Below are positions 33,050 through 36,949 of a stretch of DNA of 36,949 bases, in pieces. The notes under the pieces were generated by a model, which saw only the letters and a list, made by a program, of their open reading frames with translations, had not been told where the DNA came from and did not search any database. The position numbers were made by a program, and so were the translations under genes. Origin of the DNA: Acidobacteriaceae bacterium (lineage in GTDB: Bacteria; Acidobacteriota; Terriglobia; Terriglobales; Acidobacteriaceae); assembly GCA_030037705.1 (NCBI GenBank), contig JASHQE010000061.1, positions 1-36,949 of the forward strand, given 5' to 3'. Every line of letters starts with the position of its first letter. Positions within the stretch are counted from its first letter, which is position 1.

Positions 33050-33805
33050 TCATTCGGTGGGCGTGTGCCCCGAAATACCGAGCCGCGATTGCAGTTCCTT
33101 CCGATAACGGCGGCTCAGCCGAAGCTTTGTGCCGTTCCTGAGCAGAACGTCGTATTCTCCGGACTCATTGAGTTCGAGACGTAGAACTTTCTCTAGCTTG
33201 ACAATTGCCGACCGGTGAATGCGACAGAATACGTCGTGATCGAGTTCCTGCTCAAGCTCCGCCATGCTCCGCCGCAAAAGGTGCGTTTTCGCTCCGACAT
33301 GCAAACTGACATAGTAGTTGGAGGCTTCAATCCAATCGATCTCCGATGCCGCAACAAACGACACCTGGCCCGCTGCCTTGATCACGAAGGATCGCTTCGC
33401 CTGCCGCCCATTCCTGGCAAACGAGATTCTCTCCTTTGCACGTGCAAGTGTTCGTTCAAATCGCGCATTGTCGAATGGCTTCAAAAGGTAATCGAGAGCG
33501 CCTATCTCAAAAGCGCGCAATGCGTAGCTGTCGTATGCGGTCACAAAAATGACGCAGGGCGCCTCATTTCCCAGCATCTCGATCACATCGAAGCCATCGC
33601 ACTCTGGCATCTGCACGTCGAGAAAGATGAGATCAGGTTTCAATTCGCGGATTGCCGAGAGCGCCTCGCGACCGGAGCCGCACTCGGCAACAATTTCGAT
33701 TTCCTCATGCAGGCGAAGCAGGATTATGAGATTGGTTCGAGCCAGTGGCTCATCGTCGACGATGACGGTGCGAATCTTCTTGATCGTGTGGCCTGCATCC
33801 TTCAT
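33050..33805 (-). CDS. LytTR-family response regulator
   Basis: 251 residues. The receiver domain (about 10-130) has the acidic pair DDEP, phosphoacceptor Asp63 in FLDVQMPE, Thr in FVTAYDSYALRAF and Lys near 113 in YLLKPFD. The LytTR DNA-binding domain (about 145-245) is recognised from DWIEASNYYVSLHV, FCRIHRSAIVKL and LRLSRRYRKELQ. It binds direct repeats upstream of its targets; no target site could be identified. The gene begins inside the end of the kinase gene (ATGA overlap), so the pair is coupled. Confidence 0.93.
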   Translation of the reverse strand: MKDAGHTIKKIRTVIVDDEPLARTNLIILLRLHEEIEIVAECGSGREALSAIRELKPDLIFLDVQMPECDGFDVIEMLGNEAPCVIFVTAYDSYALRAFEIGALDYLLKPFDNARFERTLARAKERISFARNGRQAKRSFVIKAAGQVSFVAASEIDWIEASNYYVSLHVGAKTHLLRRSMAELEQELDHDVFCRIHRSAIVKLEKVLRLELNESGEYDVLLRNGTKLRLSRRYRKELQSRLGISGHTPTE

Positions 33806-34920
33806 TGACTTCTCTCAACTCGGGACGATACGAGATAAGGAATCGACACCGAGACTTCGACGCCGCCCGCTTTGCCGTTGTGCATCGTGAATCCGAAGTT
33901 ATTTCCATAGAGACTTTTCAGCCGGGTTCGGACATTGACGTTGCCAATTCCGGAGCTGGACAGATCATCCGGCAGAAGAGGCGGCCCATCGTTCGAAATC
34001 GTAAGAAGGAGCTTATCGCCGTCCCGAGAAGCACCGATCCGGATCGTGCCTCCTTGCGCGCGCTCTGCAATCCCGTGCTTTACTGCGTTTTCGACAATCG
34101 GCTGCAAAATCAGGGTGGGAACCTGCGCCTGGTACAGATCCAGCGGCACGTCGAAGTCGAGTTGCAAACGATCCGCAAACCGGACCTTCTGAATACTCAG
34201 ATACATCTCGATGAATTGCAGTTCTTCGGCAAGCGCCACCTGCTGACGAGATGAGCCCTCCAGCGTGTGACGCAGGAAATCACTCAAGCCGGCGATCATG
34301 GTGACCGCATCCTCATCTCGTCCCGCACGAACCAGACCAGAGATCGCGTTGAGCGTGTTGAACAAAAAATGCGGCTCGATCTGCTTTCGCAAGGCATCGA
34401 GCTGGGCTATGGAGAGCTGCTCATTCAGCCGCGCAGTTTGCATCTGCTGCTCGGCCAGGCGCGCCCTCGAATCCAAAACGTAGCTCACGACAAGGATTCC
34501 CGCATACAGAACGAGCGAGAAGAGGGTTCCGCTCAGGAATCTCCCCAGCAAAAACCTGACGAGAGGTACTGATGTTGGACGGCTCGCATTCATACCAACG
34601 AACGTACCCAGCCACGCGGTCCACACCGCGAAGACGATGCGGATCGTAAAGAAAGCCGCCGCATGCACAGCCCAGGTCGCGAAGGGCCTCACGTGGACCG
34701 GCGGAAATCGGCGTCCAAGGTGAATGATAGGCACGGTCGCGAGCGCCCAGGGCAGCCAGAAGAAAATGCTCACGCCAATGACCCTGAACCAGGCTTGATG
34801 CATCCCCTGCATCTGCATCGCAATCACCGTTTGCGCCGAATCGACGATCCCTACACCGAGCCAGATCGATGCGCTCCATATCCACAGGTTCGATCGCGCA
34901 CGAAGAGCATCCGGATTCAT
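33802..34920 (-). CDS. LytS/YehU-like sensor histidine kinase
   Basis: 372 residues. Four membrane helices occupy about 12-145 with no large external domain, so the stimulus is probably sensed in or at the membrane. A short coiled coil (150-175) leads to the His_kinase domain: phosphoacceptor His184 in KQIEPHFLFNTLNAISGL, Asn278 in LQPIVENAVKHGI, and the G box SGIGNVNVRTRL near 330. It phosphorylates the LytTR regulator encoded directly after it. It is divergent from the cytochrome P460 gene across about 100 bases, so that gene is a reasonable candidate target. Confidence 0.93.
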   Translation of the reverse strand: MNPDALRARSNLWIWSASIWLGVGIVDSAQTVIAMQMQGMHQAWFRVIGVSIFFWLPWALATVPIIHLGRRFPPVHVRPFATWAVHAAAFFTIRIVFAVWTAWLGTFVGMNASRPTSVPLVRFLLGRFLSGTLFSLVLYAGILVVSYVLDSRARLAEQQMQTARLNEQLSIAQLDALRKQIEPHFLFNTLNAISGLVRAGRDEDAVTMIAGLSDFLRHTLEGSSRQQVALAEELQFIEMYLSIQKVRFADRLQLDFDVPLDLYQAQVPTLILQPIVENAVKHGIAERAQGGTIRIGASRDGDKLLLTISNDGPPLLPDDLSSSGIGNVNVRTRLKSLYGNNFGFTMHNGKAGGVEVSVSIPYLVSSRVERSQ

Positions 34921-35023
34921 GCCTGCATCTTATGCTTGCTACTCGGGGCCGGGCACAGAAATGCAGCGAACTGCCAGAACCATGCAGCGGCCTGCCTACC
35001 GCGAGATCGGCGCAAAGAGCACA

Positions 35024-35659
35024 ATGGACTTCATGTTCATCTCGAAGGCCACCCTCTTATTGATGCTGGGAATCACGCTTGCCGGCATCTGCGCCGCAAA
35101 GCAGGCCGATACGGCATCCAGCGAAGGTCCGCAATATACCGCGGATGGCCAGCTCAAGCTTCCCGAGCATTATCGCGAATGGGTCTGGCTCACGTCAGAC
35201 TTTTACGCGGGTACTGACCCGGCCAAAATGCAGGCAGGCGCACAATTCAAGTTCAACAATATCCTTGTCAATCCGGAAGCATATAGGGCATTCATGCAGA
35301 CCGGAACGTGGCCTGATAAGACGATGCTCGTTGTGGAACAGCGGCAAGCCGACGACATTGGATCGACGAATCCGAATCTGAAGGGAAACGTCCAGAGCTC
35401 AGAAATCGGGCTAGCTATGCATGTGAAAGACGAAGCCCGTTTTCCCGGTAAGTGGGCCTTCTTTGGCTTCAAGGCGGCTACGACTGCGAGCATGATCCCG
35501 ACAACCGCCGGTTGCTATAGCTGCCATGCCGCACACGGAGCGGCAGACACCACGTTTGTTCAGTACTATCCGACGCTACTGCCGATCGCGAAGAGCAAAA
35601 ACACTCTCAGTGCCGCGCATCTGCCAGGGAGTCAGAGCGCGTCGCCGCCCACCAAATAA
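35024..35659 (+). CDS. Cytochrome P460-family haem protein
   Basis: 211 residues from ATG 35024, chosen because it begins directly at the signal peptide (ISKATLLLMLGITLAGICAA) and has a GAG upstream. An in-frame ATG at 34919 would overlap the divergent kinase start. The mature part has LPEHYREWVWLTSDFYAG, MLVVEQRQADDIG, and one c-type haem site CYSCH at 164-168, followed by TFVQYYPTLLPIA. The family covers hydroxylamine- and NO-oxidising P460 cytochromes, but many members act in unknown periplasmic redox reactions. The Lys that crosslinks to haem in true P460 cannot be assigned by eye. It stands alone. Confidence 0.85.
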   Translation: MDFMFISKATLLLMLGITLAGICAAKQADTASSEGPQYTADGQLKLPEHYREWVWLTSDFYAGTDPAKMQAGAQFKFNNILVNPEAYRAFMQTGTWPDKTMLVVEQRQADDIGSTNPNLKGNVQSSEIGLAMHVKDEARFPGKWAFFGFKAATTASMIPTTAGCYSCHAAHGAADTTFVQYYPTLLPIAKSKNTLSAAHLPGSQSASPPTK

Positions 35660-35775
35660 CGGTGTAACAGGCACGATTGCAGGCGCCAGATTTCCGAGAC
35701 TGGCCGAAGGATGAGTAACACGAATGCGCTCTTCGTTCCGGTCGATCTGCGGTTTGCGCTTGATTACTTCTCCAT

Positions 35776-36949
35776 TCAGCCTCGGTTGCTGAGCACCGGC
35801 ACGGAAGGCCTCGGTTCAACCGGCTTGGTGGTGATGACCAGCTTGGCCGGAGTGAGCTCGGGACCTTCCCAGCCGGACTTCACCGCTTCAATGTGAATCT
35901 CGCCCGGCCGCTTTGTTGACTGCAGAATCACCTGGGCAAGGCCGTTGAAGAGCGAACGCTTCGGTTCCTTGTCGCTCTCCTGGCAGTTCGGATCACCATT
36001 GCCCGCACCAAGAAAAATGCCTGCTCCCGAGATGTTGAAGCCGATCAGGTTCTGCGCCGTAGGAACGGGACGGCCCTCTTGATCGAGCGCTTCAACCTTG
36101 ACGACTGCAATGTCCTCGCCGTCGGCATCGATCTCCATCCGGTCGGCTGTGAGACGAATGGCAACAGGAGCCCCGGTGGTCTCACGCTTCTCGGTAAGGA
36201 CGACCTTATCGTTCTTCGTTCCACGGGCCTCAATATCTCCCGGCTCGTAGCGCACCTTCCACTCGATGTGGCCAAGATGTGGAACCTTCTTACTGCCCTG
36301 GCTCTTGCCGTTGACGAGCAGCTCGACCGAATCGAGATTCGAGTGAACCCACACCGGAATCTCATCGCCTTCCCTGCCCTCGAAGTTCCAGTGCGGGAAC
36401 AGATGCAGCACCGGCTCCTTGCCCCACCAGGATTTGTAGTAATAGAAGGTGTCCTTGGGAAATCCGCAGGTATCGGCGATGCCGAATTGCGAGCTGATCG
36501 AGGGCCAGCCGTAAGGCGTCGGCTCGCCGCGATAATCGAAGCCTGTCCACGCAAAGCCGCCTGCCTCCCACTCGCGCGTTCCATAAAAGGTCCACCACTC
36601 CTCTGCGGTTTCTCCCCAGCCAGGCTGGTTCAAATCATAGGCGCTCAGCATATTGCGCAGCGGGTCGGTGGCGTACTCGCCACGCGTGGAGATGGCGCTG
36701 GCAGTCTCCGATCCATAGACAGGACGCATGGGATGTTCTTTGTGGTAGGCGTCAGGAAATTTGAGATTGTAATTGAAGCCGATGATGTCTAAGGCGTCCG
36801 ATACGCCTTTGGAATTGTCGCCATTGACGGCGGCAGAGACGACGCGCGTGGGATCAAGCTCGTGGCATTTGCGCACCATGGTTGCCGCGATCTTGGCGCC
36901 CTCTTCGGCCTCCGCGTTTTGCAGTTGCCACTCTTCGTTGCCGATGGAC
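35776..36949 (-). CDS. GH2 beta-galactosidase, C-terminal part (5' end outside window)
   Basis: About 391 residues; the frame is open through the right edge. SIGNEEW at the very start of the visible part holds the Asn-Glu acid/base of glycoside hydrolase family 2. VYGSETASAISTRGEYA provides the nucleophile Glu. WWTFYGTREWEAGGFAWTGF and GWPSISSQFGIADTCGFPKD complete the barrel. Beta-sandwich modules follow: a DUF4982-like segment (HSNLDSVELLVNGKSQGSKK) and a bacterial Ig-like one (IEIDADGEDIAVVKVEALD would be its core, seen as RLTADRMEIDADGEDIAV). It probably hydrolyses beta-galactosides, or related plant polysaccharide side chains, outside the cytoplasm. Any signal peptide lies beyond the window. 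Confidence 0.9.
   Translation of the reverse strand, partial: SIGNEEWQLQNAEAEEGAKIAATMVRKCHELDPTRVVSAAVNGDNSKGVSDALDIIGFNYNLKFPDAYHKEHPMRPVYGSETASAISTRGEYATDPLRNMLSAYDLNQPGWGETAEEWWTFYGTREWEAGGFAWTGFDYRGEPTPYGWPSISSQFGIADTCGFPKDTFYYYKSWWGKEPVLHLFPHWNFEGREGDEIPVWVHSNLDSVELLVNGKSQGSKKVPHLGHIEWKVRYEPGDIEARGTKNDKVVLTEKRETTGAPVAIRLTADRMEIDADGEDIAVVKVEALDQEGRPVPTAQNLIGFNISGAGIFLGAGNGDPNCQESDKEPKRSLFNGLAQVILQSTKRPGEIHIEAVKSGWEGPELTPAKLVITTKPVEPRPSVPVLSNRG

Noticed and set aside
32828..33184. 118-codon plus-strand frame in the korA/LytTR gap
   Set aside because: The second half is antisense to the LytTR domain, and there is no Shine-Dalgarno or family resemblance.

Overview
The window looks like a chromosomal segment of a soil bacterium of the Acidobacteriota (class Terriglobia; relatives such as Granulicella, Terriglobus or Acidobacterium). 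The grounds are a GC-rich sequence, a remnant of the TIGR03435 family that is strongly expanded in that phylum, and many dispersed hairpin repeats. The genus is an inference, since no search could be run. I saw no rRNA, tRNA, CRISPR array or prophage.

Layout. 1-5204 is a minus-strand block: apolipoprotein N-acyltransferase (lnt), release factor 2 (prfB, with an intact programmed +1 frameshift), a CoA-binding protein, and a DsbD-type thiol:disulfide interchange protein cut by the left edge. 5205-11640 is rich in repeats. It holds a 41-residue membrane peptide, an APC amino-acid permease with a universal-stress-like tail, a UPF0173 metal-dependent hydrolase and a radical SAM protein. These are separated by at least three families of small terminal-inverted-repeat elements, some nested and some end to end, and by the 3' remnant of a TIGR03435 gene. 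11773-15148 is a three-gene operon: a processive GT2 polysaccharide synthase, a single-pass coiled-coil adaptor and a short TolC-like outer-membrane protein. It looks like a compact polysaccharide synthesis and export machine and is the best candidate here for a poorly described system.

15425-23177 carries a divergent membrane H+-pyrophosphatase, a HTH plus TOBE (molybdate-type) regulator, an MsbA-like ABC exporter with a small membrane protein, a PfkB sugar kinase and a CusF-SCO1 fusion lipoprotein. 23239-29704 is a translationally coupled AddB-like/AddA-like helicase-nuclease pair for double-strand break processing. 29795-32673 encodes a ferredoxin-dependent 2-oxoacid oxidoreductase (KorA with fused gamma domain, and KorB). 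33050-34920 is a LytS/LytR-type two-component system, divergent from a cytochrome P460-type haem protein. The right edge cuts a GH2 beta-galactosidase.

Together these genes suggest an envelope-active, polysaccharide-producing and polysaccharide-degrading heterotroph. Its intergenic DNA has been repeatedly colonised by small non-autonomous elements whose hairpin cores vary in sequence but keep their self-complementarity.
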